A DNA stretch of 64,000 bases from Draconibacterium aestuarii (GCA_026671195.1 JAPOHD010000031.1:1-64000); one strand, 5' to 3'; shown: positions 34,271 to 44,082, counted from the stretch's first letter. Numbers and translations: made by a program. The notes: generated by a model not told the origin, from the letters alone.

Positions 34271-35128
34271 ATGCATTACAGAGGACTTTTTATTGGACTA
34301 ACTACAATTGATATACAATATTTTGTTACTGAATTCCCCGAATCTAACAGGAAAATAAAAACCAATCCGCCCGATATTTTGGTTGGAGGGCCAGCAACAA
34401 ATGCTGCTGTGGCTTTTGCTTATCTAAATAATGGAGCGCATGTGTTAACCGCAGTCGGAAACAATTCCTTCACTTCTTTTGTTGAGGAAGATCTCAAATC
34501 AAATCATATTGATTTTACAGATATTATTGAAGGTCAAAACGAGAATCCAGTTGTAGCTTCTGTAATAACTTCTGCGAATGGCGACCGAAATATTTTTACG
34601 TACAATCCATCAGAAATTTATTCTGAAATAAATATTGAACAACTTTTTGCGCGTATAAAACCACAAATTTTGTTGCTTGATGGATTTTATCCTGAGTTTG
34701 GTTTGAGCTGTGCAAAACTGGCCAGGGCAAGTGGAATTCCTGTGGTAATTGATTGTGGAAGCTGGAAAATGCAGTACAATGAATTATTGAAATATACCGA
34801 TGTTGCCATTTGCTCAGCAGATTTTTTCCCTTTGGAATGCAAAACGCATCCTGATGTTTTTAATTATTTGGAAGCCAAAGGCGTGAAGAAAATTGCGATT
34901 TCGCGTGGAGAACAAAATATTTTGTTTCAGGAGAAGGGAAACAGGGGAGAAGTAACCGTTGAAAATACTTCGGTGGTTGATACTTTAGGGGCCGGAGATT
35001 TTTTACATGGCGCTTTTTGTTATTATTTTGTAAAAAACAATTATTTTGTAGATGCCTTAACAAAAGCAGCTCATACCGCTTCTTTTTCATGTCGGTTTAA
35101 AGGTACGCGGGAATGGCTGAAAAAATAA
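34271..35128 (+). CDS. PfkB-family carbohydrate kinase
   Basis: This is a ribokinase-type enzyme that phosphorylates a sugar or nucleoside with ATP; substrate unknown. The 285-aa protein has RGLFIGLTTIDIQYF at the start, the GGPATNAAVAFAYL substrate-side motif near 35 and the catalytic DTLGAGDFLHGAF near 240. The start at 34271 matches the family opening although the codon abuts the U-tract of the fabG terminator and has no Shine-Dalgarno sequence. Confidence 0.88.
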   Translation: MHYRGLFIGLTTIDIQYFVTEFPESNRKIKTNPPDILVGGPATNAAVAFAYLNNGAHVLTAVGNNSFTSFVEEDLKSNHIDFTDIIEGQNENPVVASVITSANGDRNIFTYNPSEIYSEINIEQLFARIKPQILLLDGFYPEFGLSCAKLARASGIPVVIDCGSWKMQYNELLKYTDVAICSADFFPLECKTHPDVFNYLEAKGVKKIAISRGEQNILFQEKGNRGEVTVENTSVVDTLGAGDFLHGAFCYYFVKNNYFVDALTKAAHTASFSCRFKGTREWLKK

Positions 35129-35191
35129 AAACTCGTTATTTCTGAAAAATAATCCGTAAATTGTTTCAAAAGATGGATAATAAGGTTTAGT

Positions 35192-37099
35192 ATGTTAAAT
35201 AAATCAATAGCTTACCGATTAAGTATTTATATATCGTTTGCCGTAATAAGTGTATTTATTGTTTTTATTGGTATTTACTTTTTATTTAATCAACGATTGA
35301 TTGAAGACAATGTTGAAAATAAAGCAATTAGCTTAAGTGCTGAAATAGCTGGTGAAGTAAATCAGTATGTGGCTTCGGTAAGAGAAATCTCTTCAAATAT
35401 TTCAGAGCAGATTATTTATTATAGTAAACAAAGTGAGGCAGAGCATTTTATAAGTAGTTTAGTTAAAAAATATCCGTTTCTTAATGCAGTATATATTAAC
35501 ATTGATTCCACAGTAACGGATATAATTTATCATCATTATTATTGTAGTATGATGAATGATTCTGTTGTGTTTAATGAATCAAATGAGTGGTTTGACACTT
35601 GTTTGAGCGGGGAAGAATCAATCCATTCATTAGCAGCAGGTAAAGTTCCCGGTTGGTCAGAACCTTATAGGTGTGAAAGAAACAATAATGTGGTTGTGGC
35701 TATGTACTATCCGATTGAAATGGAGGATGAAACAAACGGGAATAGACAGGTTGGTGAGGTATACTGTGAGTTGTCGTTACTCGAATTAAATAAATCAGTA
35801 AACAATATTAAAGTTGGTGAACATGGTTTTGCTTTTTTAATATCAAAAGGAGGTGTTTATATAACTCACCCTATAGAGGATTGGATACTTAATAAGAATA
35901 TTTTTAATTTGTCGAAGTCTGTTTTTGATGTAGGTAATTTTGACGTGTCCAGCGTGCAGAACGAAGGTAAATCAGGGACTCTGGTCGCTTATCCTGAATT
36001 GTTTGATTACAAAAAAAGTTGGGTGTATTACACCCCGGTAACTGATAATGGATGGATATTAATTTTTGCACTGCCTTTCAAAGAATTGTATGAACCCTTA
36101 TATCTACCGATTTTACAAATGCTATTTTTTTCCGTGCTTGGTATCTTAATTATTTATTTATTAGTTACTTATATCACTGATAAACTAATTCAACCTTTGA
36201 GTTCCGTTACACAACAATTAAAAATGTTTAGCCGAATTACAGGCAATTTGGAAGATGATTCGGATAACGAAATTATCCAGGTTTGGGGAAGCCTTAATTC
36301 AATGCGAAAATGGTACGAAAAATATAAAGTTACTAGTAGTCAGGAAGCCCAAAAAAGAGTAATCAGAGAACGGGATTTACTGCAGGCTTCTGAAATTCAG
36401 CAAAGTTTTATTAAAACCGAATTTCCAGCTTTTCCTAACCGGAATGATATTGACTTGTATGCGGCTTATAAGCCGGCGAAAGGTGTTAGTGGAGATTTGT
36501 ACGACTATTTTTTTGTGGACGACAAGAATTTGGTTTTTACAATTGGCGATGTTTCGGGAAAAGGAATACCCGCTGCCTTTTTTATGAGTGTAGCCCAAAC
36601 AATTATTAAAAACAATGCGAACAAAAAAACTGCCCGGTTAATAGTAGAAGGGGCCAATACTGAGCTCTACACAAATAATCAGCACCAGTTTTTTCTTACA
36701 TTGTTTTTAGGTGTATTAAATGTCGAAACCGGTAAACTTAATTATTGCAACGCTGCACATACCACATCATATATTTTAAAAGAAAATGGTAAATTAATTG
36801 ATCTGGCCAACTCGCATGGCTTGCCGCTTGGTTTGTATCCCGATAAAAAATACAATGAAGCTGCGGTGCAGTTAGAGAAAGGCGACTCGGTAATCGTTTA
36901 TACCGATGGAATAACAGAACTCCAGGATAAGAATAAACTTCAATATGGGAATCAACGTCTGGAACAGAACCTTACTAGTTTAGCGGGACTCACCCCTGAA
37001 GAAATGGTTAAAAGAATCGAAAAGAGTTTAAATCAGTTTATTGGAGAAACAAATCAATCGGACGATATAAGTATATTAATTCTTAAGTATACTCCTTAA
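35192..37099 (+). CDS. Membrane sensor with SpoIIE-type PP2C phosphatase
   Basis: This is a predicted signal-responsive serine/threonine phosphatase, probably acting on an anti-sigma-factor antagonist. The 635-aa protein has a membrane helix at about 10-30, an extracellular Cache-type sensor (about 40-295), a second membrane helix (about 305-325) and a HAMP-like linker. The SpoIIE/RsbU catalytic domain lies from about 400 to 632, with GDLYDYFFVDDK, GDVSGKGIPAAFFM, VYTDGITE and a final SDDISILIL holding metal-binding aspartates. No partner kinase or antagonist gene is adjacent. Confidence 0.9.
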   Translation: MLNKSIAYRLSIYISFAVISVFIVFIGIYFLFNQRLIEDNVENKAISLSAEIAGEVNQYVASVREISSNISEQIIYYSKQSEAEHFISSLVKKYPFLNAVYINIDSTVTDIIYHHYYCSMMNDSVVFNESNEWFDTCLSGEESIHSLAAGKVPGWSEPYRCERNNNVVVAMYYPIEMEDETNGNRQVGEVYCELSLLELNKSVNNIKVGEHGFAFLISKGGVYITHPIEDWILNKNIFNLSKSVFDVGNFDVSSVQNEGKSGTLVAYPELFDYKKSWVYYTPVTDNGWILIFALPFKELYEPLYLPILQMLFFSVLGILIIYLLVTYITDKLIQPLSSVTQQLKMFSRITGNLEDDSDNEIIQVWGSLNSMRKWYEKYKVTSSQEAQKRVIRERDLLQASEIQQSFIKTEFPAFPNRNDIDLYAAYKPAKGVSGDLYDYFFVDDKNLVFTIGDVSGKGIPAAFFMSVAQTIIKNNANKKTARLIVEGANTELYTNNQHQFFLTLFLGVLNVETGKLNYCNAAHTTSYILKENGKLIDLANSHGLPLGLYPDKKYNEAAVQLEKGDSVIVYTDGITELQDKNKLQYGNQRLEQNLTSLAGLTPEEMVKRIEKSLNQFIGETNQSDDISILILKYTP

Positions 37100-37476
37100 A
37101 TAATTTCCATTTTGCTTCTGTAACTTTCTGAAAATTACTTTAAATATCTGTTTGTTAACACTATATGTAAAATATAATGTTTTTTAGCTTGTATATTGGA
37201 ATATTAATATACCTTTGGAGCGTTAATTTTTAGATTCTTATTGAGATTTAGCATTTCGAACGTCTGGTAATTAGCAAGTTGGTCTTTATTTATTGATTTT
37301 TAGTTTAAACCGGACAGTTCATCTTTCTAGTGTTTTTCCCGCTGTTATTTCAATCGTTATTTAAGTTTCTTATTTGCTGTATTAAAGTAACTCCTGGAAG
37401 TAATCCATTTTGAAATGGTTTACTGTTGGTTCTCAATAGTTAAAGCAAAATTTTAATTTATTTTAAATAATAACAA
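37100..37476. other. Gene-free 377 bp: promoter and long leader of the RRM operon
   Basis: No ORF is supported. A candidate promoter lies at 37188-37217. The rest would be an untranslated leader of about 250 nt, AT-rich, with a small hairpin CCATTT/AAATGG near 37408. Long leaders are common on cold-shock-type genes. Confidence 0.45.
37188..37217 (+). promoter_or_regulatory. Candidate promoter of the RRM and cold-shock genes
   Basis: TACCTTTG at 37210-37217 matches the -7 consensus, with CTTG 18 nt upstream as a near-consensus -33 element. Transcription would start near 37224. Confidence 0.45.
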
Positions 37477-37788
37477 ATGAACATTTACATTGGTAACTTA
37501 CCTTTTAATTTAGGTGAGGAAGATTTAAGAGAAATCTTCGAAGAGTACGGCGAAGTAACATCAACTAAAATTATTTCTGACAAATTTTCTGGAAGAAGTA
37601 AAGGTTTTGGATTCGTTGAAATGGATAGTGATGATGATGCAAACAAAGCTATCCAAGAATTGAACAACGCTGAAGTAGGCGGAAGAAACATTAAAGTTAA
37701 CGAGTCTAAACCTCGCGAAAATAACGAACGTCGTGGTGGCGGTGGTGGTGATCGTCGCGGTGGATTCCAACGCAGAGACCGTTACTAG
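37477..37788 (+). CDS. Glycine-rich RNA-binding protein (RRM)
   Basis: This 103-aa protein has one RNA-recognition motif (residues 1-80) with RNP2 IYIGNL and RNP1 KGFGFVEM, and a Gly/Arg tail (GGGGGDRRGGFQ). Such proteins bind single-stranded RNA and are often induced by cold in bacteria. Only 2 nt separate it from a cold-shock gene, so the pair forms an operon with a shared terminator. Confidence 0.95.
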   Translation: MNIYIGNLPFNLGEEDLREIFEEYGEVTSTKIISDKFSGRSKGFGFVEMDSDDDANKAIQELNNAEVGGRNIKVNESKPRENNERRGGGGGDRRGGFQRRDRY

Positions 37789-37790
37789 AA

Positions 37791-37985
37791 ATGAAAGGTA
37801 CCGTAAAATGGTACGATGCCGTTAAAGGATTTGGATTTATCCAGTCTGCTGACAACAAAGATTTTTTTGTGCATCGTTCTGGCGTGAAAGATAGTGTTTT
37901 TGCACTTGAAGCGGGTCAAGAGGTTGAATTCGAAACTCAGGACAGCGACCGTGGACCGGTAGCCATTAATGTTGAAGTAATTTAG
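37791..37985 (+). CDS. Cold-shock protein (CspA family)
   Basis: This 64-aa single-domain cold-shock protein is an RNA chaperone that melts secondary structure. RNP1 KGFGFIQS and RNP2 DFFVH are intact, and the opening MKGTVKWYDAVKGFG is standard. It is the second gene of the RRM operon and is followed by a strong terminator. Confidence 0.96.
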   Translation: MKGTVKWYDAVKGFGFIQSADNKDFFVHRSGVKDSVFALEAGQEVEFETQDSDRGPVAINVEVI

Positions 37986-37999
37986 CATACCATATTTTA

Positions 38000-38031
38000 A
38001 AGGGGATTCATACAATGAATCCCCTTTTTTA
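38000..38031 (+). terminator. Terminator of the RRM and cold-shock operon
   Basis: AAGGGGATTCAT at 38000-38011 pairs perfectly with ATGAATCCCCTT at 38015-38026 and is followed by a T run. Confidence 0.92.
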
Positions 38032-38080
38032 TTTGTCATTACTGAGTAATTTCGAATTCAATTAATGCTGTTGAATATAC

Positions 38081-38920
38081 ATGAGTGAAGTAGTTTATTT
38101 AAATGGTGAATTTTCACCAAAAGAAGAGGCAAAAATATCGCCAAACGATAGGGGTTTTGTTTTTGCTGATGGAGTGTACGAAGTAGCCAAATACTATAAT
38201 GGAAAGGCTTTTCGTTATCAGGATCATTTAGAACGTTTAGTCAGAAGTTTAGGCGAGCTTGAAATTGAATACTCTGAAACGGATAAATTGGAAGCGATTT
38301 TTCATGAACTGCTCGCTAAAAATAAAGTGTTGAACACGCATGCCGGAATATATTTGCAAATTACCCGGGGGGTAGAAAAAAGAGTTCATCATTTCCCGAC
38401 AGGAATTAGACCAACAGTTTACGCGTTTGCATTCGAGTTGCCTTCTTCCATCGAAAAACTTCAGAATGGTATAAAGGTTATCACTCACGACGATATTCGT
38501 TGGCAACGTTGCGATATTAAATCGGTTTCATTGCTCCCTAATACAATGCTTTATAATAAGGCTTTTGAAAGTGGGGCGGGAGAGTGTATCCTTGTGCGCG
38601 ACGGGTTGGTTACTGAAGCCACTCATTCAAGTGTATTGGCGGTGAAAAACAATGTTGTAGTTACCCGTCCGCTTTCGAATTTAATTTTGCCAGGGATTAC
38701 ACGAAAAGTGGTTCTCGAAATTTGTGCCTCAAATAATATTCCTGTTGAAGAACGTATGTTTTCGAAAGAGGAATTGTATGAAATGGACGAAGTATTTATT
38801 TCAGGAACGGGAAGTGAAGTAACGCCTGTTATTCAGGTCGACGACAAAATAATTGGCACTAAAAAACCGGGCGAAATTACCCGGTTAATTCAAAAAAAGT
38901 TTTTCGAACTGGTGCAATAA
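38081..38920 (+). CDS. Class IV PLP aminotransferase, D-amino-acid aminotransferase-like
   Basis: This pyridoxal-phosphate enzyme most resembles D-alanine aminotransferase; branched-chain aminotransferase is the alternative. The 279-aa protein begins VYLNGEF, then DRGFVFADGVYEV. It has the PLP lysine in DIKSVSLLPN (about 147), VTEATHSSV and the cofactor-phosphate loop SGTGSEVTPV near 246. Length suits D-amino-acid aminotransferase, slightly shorter than branched-chain enzymes. It would supply D-glutamate or D-alanine for the cell wall or catabolise D-amino acids. Confidence 0.85.
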   Translation: MSEVVYLNGEFSPKEEAKISPNDRGFVFADGVYEVAKYYNGKAFRYQDHLERLVRSLGELEIEYSETDKLEAIFHELLAKNKVLNTHAGIYLQITRGVEKRVHHFPTGIRPTVYAFAFELPSSIEKLQNGIKVITHDDIRWQRCDIKSVSLLPNTMLYNKAFESGAGECILVRDGLVTEATHSSVLAVKNNVVVTRPLSNLILPGITRKVVLEICASNNIPVEERMFSKEELYEMDEVFISGTGSEVTPVIQVDDKIIGTKKPGEITRLIQKKFFELVQ

Positions 38921-38933
38921 TTCTCCAGTATAA

Positions 38934-39929
38934 TCACAATTCCAGTTTTAACTTATCGAGTTCGTTTTTAATAAATTCGAGTTCTTCGCCTGACAGCTTC
39001 ATTTCTGCTGCTTTTAGGTTTTCAAGCACCTGCTTTTCGTTTCGTGCACCCGCAAGTACGCATGTTATTCCGGGTTGCTCAAGTGTCCATTTTAAAACCA
39101 ACTGGGCAATTGTGGCATTTTTATCGTTAGCAATTGGTTGTATTTTAGTCAGAAAATTGTTGATTCTCCGAAGGTTCGGTTCTTGGAAAAATGGTGTTGC
39201 CGGACGATGATCTCCTTCACTAAATTTATAATCTGAGGTTATTTTTCCTGTTAAAACGCCCCGTTGCATCGGACTGTAGGCAATTATTGCTTTGTTATTT
39301 GTTATGCAGTACGGAACAAGTTCATCCTCAATTCCTCGATTTACCATACTGTACGGAACCTGGTTCGACGCGAGTTGGAGAAAATTTTCGGCCTCAGCCA
39401 TTTCTTTTGCGGAATAATTACTTACTCCGCCAGCCCTAATTTTACCTTGCGATTTTAAAATATCAAGGGCTTCCATGGTTTCTTCAAGAGGCGTAGAGTT
39501 GTCGGGCCAGTGTTGCTGAAACAAATCGATGTAGTCGGTTCCAAGTCTGCGCAAACAGTTTTCGCATTCTTTTATTACACTTTCTTTGCTGCCCAGGCGA
39601 TATAAGGATACTTCATTTCCTTGATTATCGTATGTTTTTTCGTAGTGAATGTATCCCGATTTTTTATCCCAAACCAAGCCAAATTTTGTAAGTATTTCAA
39701 CCTTGTTTCGTTTGCCTTTTATTGCTTTTGCTACAAATTCTTCGCTTTGCCCAAAACCATAAACAGGTGCTGTATCAACGGTTGTCATGCCGTTTGCAAT
39801 GGCAGTTTGGATGGCTTTTACTGATTCATTTTCTTCGGCACCTCCCCAAAACCATCCCCCAATAGCCCAGGCTCCAAAAGTAATTGGAGTAATGTTTACA
39901 TCTGATGACGGAAGTTGTACTTTTTCCAT
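38934..39929 (-). CDS. Aldo/keto reductase
   Basis: This 331-aa NAD(P)H-dependent oxidoreductase has a TIM-barrel fold. The catalytic tetrad is visible: Asp and Tyr in VDTAPVYGFG, Lys in EILTKFGL and His in LFQQHWPD. The C-terminal cofactor segment AGARNEKQVLENLKA is present. The substrate cannot be told from sequence. Its ATG is about 48 nt downstream of the recG stop on the same strand, so read-through from recG is possible. Confidence 0.92.
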   Translation of the reverse strand: MEKVQLPSSDVNITPITFGAWAIGGWFWGGAEENESVKAIQTAIANGMTTVDTAPVYGFGQSEEFVAKAIKGKRNKVEILTKFGLVWDKKSGYIHYEKTYDNQGNEVSLYRLGSKESVIKECENCLRRLGTDYIDLFQQHWPDNSTPLEETMEALDILKSQGKIRAGGVSNYSAKEMAEAENFLQLASNQVPYSMVNRGIEDELVPYCITNNKAIIAYSPMQRGVLTGKITSDYKFSEGDHRPATPFFQEPNLRRINNFLTKIQPIANDKNATIAQLVLKWTLEQPGITCVLAGARNEKQVLENLKAAEMKLSGEELEFIKNELDKLKLEL

Positions 39930-39976
39930 GTTGTATGTTTTTAATTTGTATTCTTACTGAAATTTTAGAAAAATGT

Positions 39977-42079
39977 TCAGCTAATTGAACTCCAGTCAAA
40001 ACCAGTATCTTTTGTCGAAAGCAGATTTTTAAGCAGGAGTTGATTTTCTTGTTTTTGTAAGATTGGATCATCATCCAGAATATCGCTGGCTACATTTCTT
40101 GCAAGTTGCAGGATTTCACCATCCTTGCCCAAATTAGCAATTTTAAGGTCGAATCCAATCCCACTTTGTTGGGTTCCTTCCAAATCGCCAGGTCCCCGAA
40201 GTTTCATGTCAACTTCTGCAATTTCGAATCCATCGTTGGTGCGCACCATCGTTTCCAAACGCTTACGACTTTCAGTACTTATTTTATACGAAGACATTAA
40301 AATGCAGTATGATTGTTCTGCCCCTCGCCCAACTCTGCCACGTAACTGATGTAGTTGTGATAGCCCAAAACGCTCGGCACTTTCTATTACCATTACCGCT
40401 GCATTTGGAACATCTACACCTACTTCTATTACCGTTGTTGCTACCATTATTTGTGTTTCACCGCGTTTAAATGCTTGCATCGCATTTTCTTTTATAACGG
40501 GTTTCATTTTCCCATGAACCATGCTTATTTTTGCCTCTGGGAACGCCTCTGAAATATGTCGGAAGCCTTCTTCCAGATTCTTAAAATCCATTTTTTCCGA
40601 TTCAGAAATTAAAGGATAAACAATATACACCTGCGTACCTTTGGCAATTTGTTGCTTTAAAAAGTTGTAGAGTTGTTTTCTTCGGTTTTCGAAAAAATGC
40701 ATAGTCTGAATTGGTTTCCTTCCGGGAGGCAACTCATCAATTACCGATACATCTAAATCGCCATAAACAGTCATGGCCAGCGTTCGAGGAATTGGAGTGG
40801 CCGTCATTACTAAAATGTGTGGAGGAATTAAATCGTTTTTCTTCCATAGTTTGGCACGTTGAGCAACTCCAAATCGGTGTTGCTCGTCGACAATTACCAA
40901 TCCCAGTGTTTTGAAAACCACAGTATTTTCAATTAATGCATGTGTCCCGATTATTATCTGCATTTCGCCCGATTGCAAAGCGGCGTGTATTGCTTTGCGT
41001 TCTTTTGCTTTTGTTGAACCGGTTAATAAACCTACGGTTACACTCATTCCTTCCAAAAACTTCGAAATAGACTGATAATGCTGCTGAGCCAAAATTTCGG
41101 TTGGAGCCATTAAACAGCTTTGAAACTCGTTGTCCATGGCCAAAAGCATAGTCATCAGAGCTACCAATGTTTTTCCACTACCCACGTCGCCTTGCAACAG
41201 GCGATTCATTTGCGAATTTCTGTTTACATCGCGTCGAATTTCTTTTATCACTTTTTTCTGTGCACCGGTTAGTTCAAACGGCAAATATTTATCGTAAAAA
41301 GTAGTAAAGTTGTACCCCACTTTTTCAAAATGAAATCCCTGGAATTTTTTATCGCGATTGTGTTTTAGGGCAAGTATCTTAAGTTGAATAAAAAAAAGTT
41401 CCTCAAATTTCAGGCGGAAAGTAGCATTTTTTAAGTCTTTTGTATTTTCAGGTTTGTGAATAGTAAAAAGTGCCCGCTCCAACGACATTAATTTTAACTT
41501 CGATGTTAGCTGATCAGGAAGGGTTTCCCTTATTTTTCCTTTAGCCAGGCTGATAAGGGTAAGTTGAAATTTGTTTATCGTTTTTGAATTCAGATATTTC
41601 TTTTTCATATTTTCAGAGGTAATGTAATACCCCTGGAAGAGTCCCGATGGTTGCAACTGTTTCTCCTCTTCTGATTCCATCTCTGGATGAACCACGCTTA
41701 TTTTTCCGCCAAACAACGAAGGTTTACCAAATACAATATAGGTCTTAAATCTCTTTAGATTTTCTATTTGCCATTTTATAGCCCTGAACCATACCAGTTC
41801 AATACTCCCTGTATCGTCATAAAACCGCGCGCTTAGTCGCTGTTTGGCACCTGAGCCAATGGTTTCCATCGATTTTATTACACCTTTCACTTGAATAAAT
41901 GGCATTTCTGTATGGATTTCAGAAATTTTATAAAATTTGGTACGGTCGATGTACTTATAAGGATAATAATAAATCAGGTCGTTAAAGGTTCTAATCTTCA
42001 ACTCCTTATTTAAAATTTCCGCACGTTTGGGCCCAACGCCGGGTAAAAATTTTATTTCCTGGTCAAGAAAATCTGGCAT
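39977..42079 (-). CDS. recG: ATP-dependent DNA helicase RecG
   Basis: RecG remodels stalled replication forks and Holliday junctions. With the start at 42079 (MPDFLDQEI) it is 700 aa; the upstream ATG adds 11 residues and is less likely. The N-terminal wedge domain begins KFLPGVGPKRAEIL. Helicase motifs are LQGDVGSGKT, DEQHRFGV, TATPIPRT, TTVIEVGVDVP and QLRGRVGRG, followed by the TRG-type C-terminal end. All motifs are intact. Confidence 0.96.
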   Translation of the reverse strand: MPDFLDQEIKFLPGVGPKRAEILNKELKIRTFNDLIYYYPYKYIDRTKFYKISEIHTEMPFIQVKGVIKSMETIGSGAKQRLSARFYDDTGSIELVWFRAIKWQIENLKRFKTYIVFGKPSLFGGKISVVHPEMESEEEKQLQPSGLFQGYYITSENMKKKYLNSKTINKFQLTLISLAKGKIRETLPDQLTSKLKLMSLERALFTIHKPENTKDLKNATFRLKFEELFFIQLKILALKHNRDKKFQGFHFEKVGYNFTTFYDKYLPFELTGAQKKVIKEIRRDVNRNSQMNRLLQGDVGSGKTLVALMTMLLAMDNEFQSCLMAPTEILAQQHYQSISKFLEGMSVTVGLLTGSTKAKERKAIHAALQSGEMQIIIGTHALIENTVVFKTLGLVIVDEQHRFGVAQRAKLWKKNDLIPPHILVMTATPIPRTLAMTVYGDLDVSVIDELPPGRKPIQTMHFFENRRKQLYNFLKQQIAKGTQVYIVYPLISESEKMDFKNLEEGFRHISEAFPEAKISMVHGKMKPVIKENAMQAFKRGETQIMVATTVIEVGVDVPNAAVMVIESAERFGLSQLHQLRGRVGRGAEQSYCILMSSYKISTESRKRLETMVRTNDGFEIAEVDMKLRGPGDLEGTQQSGIGFDLKIANLGKDGEILQLARNVASDILDDDPILQKQENQLLLKNLLSTKDTGFDWSSIS

Positions 42080-42320
42080 GTAGCAAATATACTTATTCAC
42101 TATTTTATTCAAAATATCTATGAGCCGAAATAATCAATGAATTGTTTGGTTGTAGGTACGGTTTTTGTTAGTTAGCAAATCATAACTTATAATATTATAT
42201 CTTAAAAAATAACAGAAAGTTCTTAAAACTAAATTGAAAGGAATATATTTATAAAAAAAATCCTTTTGCATATCATGTAATTATTGCACTAAGAAAACTA
42301 CCTATTAAAAAATTAAGCCC

Positions 42321-43022
42321 ATGAATAAAAAAATTATTGAGATAGAAAACATTGTAAAAAACTACAAGGTTGGTACACAAATTGTACGAGCATTGCGCTC
42401 GGTTTCACTCACTATTCATAAAGGAGAATATGTTGCTATTATGGGAGCTTCTGGTTCGGGAAAATCGACGCTGATGAATATAATTGGCTGCCTGGATACT
42501 CCAACAGCGGGTAAATATGTTTTAAATAGCAAAGATGTAAGTAGTTTGTCGGACGACAGACTGGCCGAAATTCGGAATTCCGAAATTGGTTTTGTGTTTC
42601 AGGTATTTAACTTATTACCACGAAATACAGCACTCGAAAATGTAATGCTCCCCTTGGTATATTCCGGAATAAAAAAGGCTGAACGGAAACGATTGGCAGA
42701 ACAAACATTGGTTGATGTTGGGCTGGATGACCGTATGACTCACCGTCCGAATGAGCTGTCCGGAGGTCAGCGACAGCGTGTTGCAATTGCTCGTGCTTTG
42801 GTGAATAAACCCGCGTTATTACTTGCCGACGAGCCTACAGGAAACCTTGATTCGAAAATTTCGGAGGAGATAATGAAATTATTTGCTGAAATTCACAGAA
42901 AAGGAAATACGCTTGTCATGGTTACTCACGAAGCAGATATTGCCCTGCATGCCCATCGTATTATTCGATTAAAAGATGGCGAGGTTGAATCGGATGTAAT
43001 CAATGAAAATCCAATTTACTAA
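42321..43022 (+). CDS. ABC transporter ATPase, LolD/MacB/FtsE type
   Basis: This 233-aa ATP-binding subunit has Walker [10 protein letters not shown], the Q-loop FQVFNLLP, signature [15 protein letters not shown], Walker [13 protein letters not shown] and switch His in MVTHEAD. The [15 protein letters not shown] stretch is typical of the LolD/MacB group that powers lipoprotein release or mechanotransmission-type exporters. No permease gene is adjacent in this window, so the partner must be encoded elsewhere. About 200 bp of AT-rich DNA precede it. Confidence 0.92.
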   Translation: MNKKIIEIENIVKNYKVGTQIVRALRSVSLTIHKGEYVAIMGASGSGKSTLMNIIGCLDTPTAGKYVLNSKDVSSLSDDRLAEIRNSEIGFVFQVFNLLPRNTALENVMLPLVYSGIKKAERKRLAEQTLVDVGLDDRMTHRPNELSGGQRQRVAIARALVNKPALLLADEPTGNLDSKISEEIMKLFAEIHRKGNTLVMVTHEADIALHAHRIIRLKDGEVESDVINENPIY

Positions 43023-43080
43023 AGCAGAACAATACAAGATAAACTGATTGTTGGTTTTCGATATAACTTATCCTGGTTAC

Positions 43081-43113
43081 TTTGTTTATCGGGATATTTT
43101 TTTGATAGTTTTG
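43081..43113 (+). promoter_or_regulatory. Candidate promoter of the cobalamin adenosyltransferase gene
   Basis: TTTG at 43081-43084 and TAGTTTTG at 43106-43113, 21 nt apart, match both Bacteroidota promoter elements. The start codon follows 17 nt later, giving a very short leader. Confidence 0.55.
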
Positions 43114-43130
43114 GTGAAAATTTAATAAAA

Positions 43131-43688
43131 ATGGGAAAAGAGTTTAAAGTTTATACAAAAACAGGCGATGATGGTACAACAGGACTTGTTGGAGGCAGCA
43201 GGGTGAAGAAATATGATCCCAGGTTAGAAGCTTACGGAACGGTTGACGAGTTAAATGCTTGTTTAGGTGTGGTACGATCGTATGAAATTCCTGAAGAAAT
43301 TAAGTTGTTGCTCATTCAAATTCAAAATAAACTTTTTAACATTGGTTCACGTTTGGCTTCCGATGAAAAAGGACAGACTTACACAGCCAATTTGGTGATA
43401 AAAAATGAAGATATTGAGGTAATCGAAGTTGCAATTGATCAGTTTGAAGAAGGACTGCCTGAACTTCGTAATTTCATTTTACCAGGAGGCGAACTTTCAG
43501 TGGCTCAGTGCCATATGGCGCGAACCGTATGCCGGAGAGCAGAACGAAGAATTGTTGAATTTGCAGAGCAAACTCCTGTTCAAAAAGAAATTGTTAAGTA
43601 CATTAATCGCTTGTCTGATTTTTTGTTTGTTTTAGCCCGAAAACTGGGGAATATAAACAGAGTTCATGAAACCGTTTGGGAACACTAA
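43131..43688 (+). CDS. Cob(I)alamin adenosyltransferase, PduO type
   Basis: The enzyme attaches adenosyl from ATP to cob(I)alamin, making coenzyme B12. The 185-aa protein has the ATP-binding start YTKTGDDGTTGLVGGSRV, then AYGTVDELNACLG, and later TVCRRAERRIVEF and INRLSDFLFVLAR, all diagnostic of the PduO family. It is a complete single-domain protein. No other cobalamin gene is nearby, so it probably serves salvage for B12-dependent enzymes elsewhere. Confidence 0.94.
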   Translation: MGKEFKVYTKTGDDGTTGLVGGSRVKKYDPRLEAYGTVDELNACLGVVRSYEIPEEIKLLLIQIQNKLFNIGSRLASDEKGQTYTANLVIKNEDIEVIEVAIDQFEEGLPELRNFILPGGELSVAQCHMARTVCRRAERRIVEFAEQTPVQKEIVKYINRLSDFLFVLARKLGNINRVHETVWEH

Positions 43689-43778
43689 TAATTTTTTTTT
43701 TTTGAAATATTTTTCATATCATTTTTTTATTATATTCGCGGCAATGAAAAATGGGTTTACCCACATAAAATTTGAAAC

Positions 43779-44000
43779 ATGTATTGGACTCTTGAATTAG
43801 CATCAAAATTAGAAGATGCACCATGGCCGGCTACTAAAGATGAATTAATTGACTTTGCAATTCGTTCGGGCGCTCCGTTGGAAGTTATTGAAAACTTGCA
43901 GGAAATTGAAGATGAAGGTGAGATGTACGAAAGTATTGAAGATATTTGGCCGGATTATCCGAGTAAGGATGATTTCTTTTTTAATGAAGACGAGTATTAG
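43779..44000 (+). CDS. DUF2795 domain protein
   Basis: This 73-aa acidic protein has WTLELASKLEDAPWPATKDELIDFAIRSG, the recognised DUF2795 pattern. It has no signal or catalytic motif, and a helical nucleic-acid- or protein-binding role has been suggested for the family. It is monocistronic, with a good terminator after its stop. A near-consensus -7 box (TATATTCG) lies at about 43732. Confidence 0.9.
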   Translation: MYWTLELASKLEDAPWPATKDELIDFAIRSGAPLEVIENLQEIEDEGEMYESIEDIWPDYPSKDDFFFNEDEY

Positions 44001-44014
44001 AAGAAGAAATATAT

Positions 44015-44043
44015 AAACATCCGTTAAATAACGGATGTTTTTT
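44015..44043 (+). terminator. Terminator after the DUF2795 gene
   Basis: AAACATCCGTT at 44015-44025 pairs with AACGGATGTTT at 44030-44040, followed by T-rich sequence. Confidence 0.9.
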
Positions 44044-44082
44044 ATTTAATTTTAAAGACAGTTTCGGATAAGAGTTGTTATA

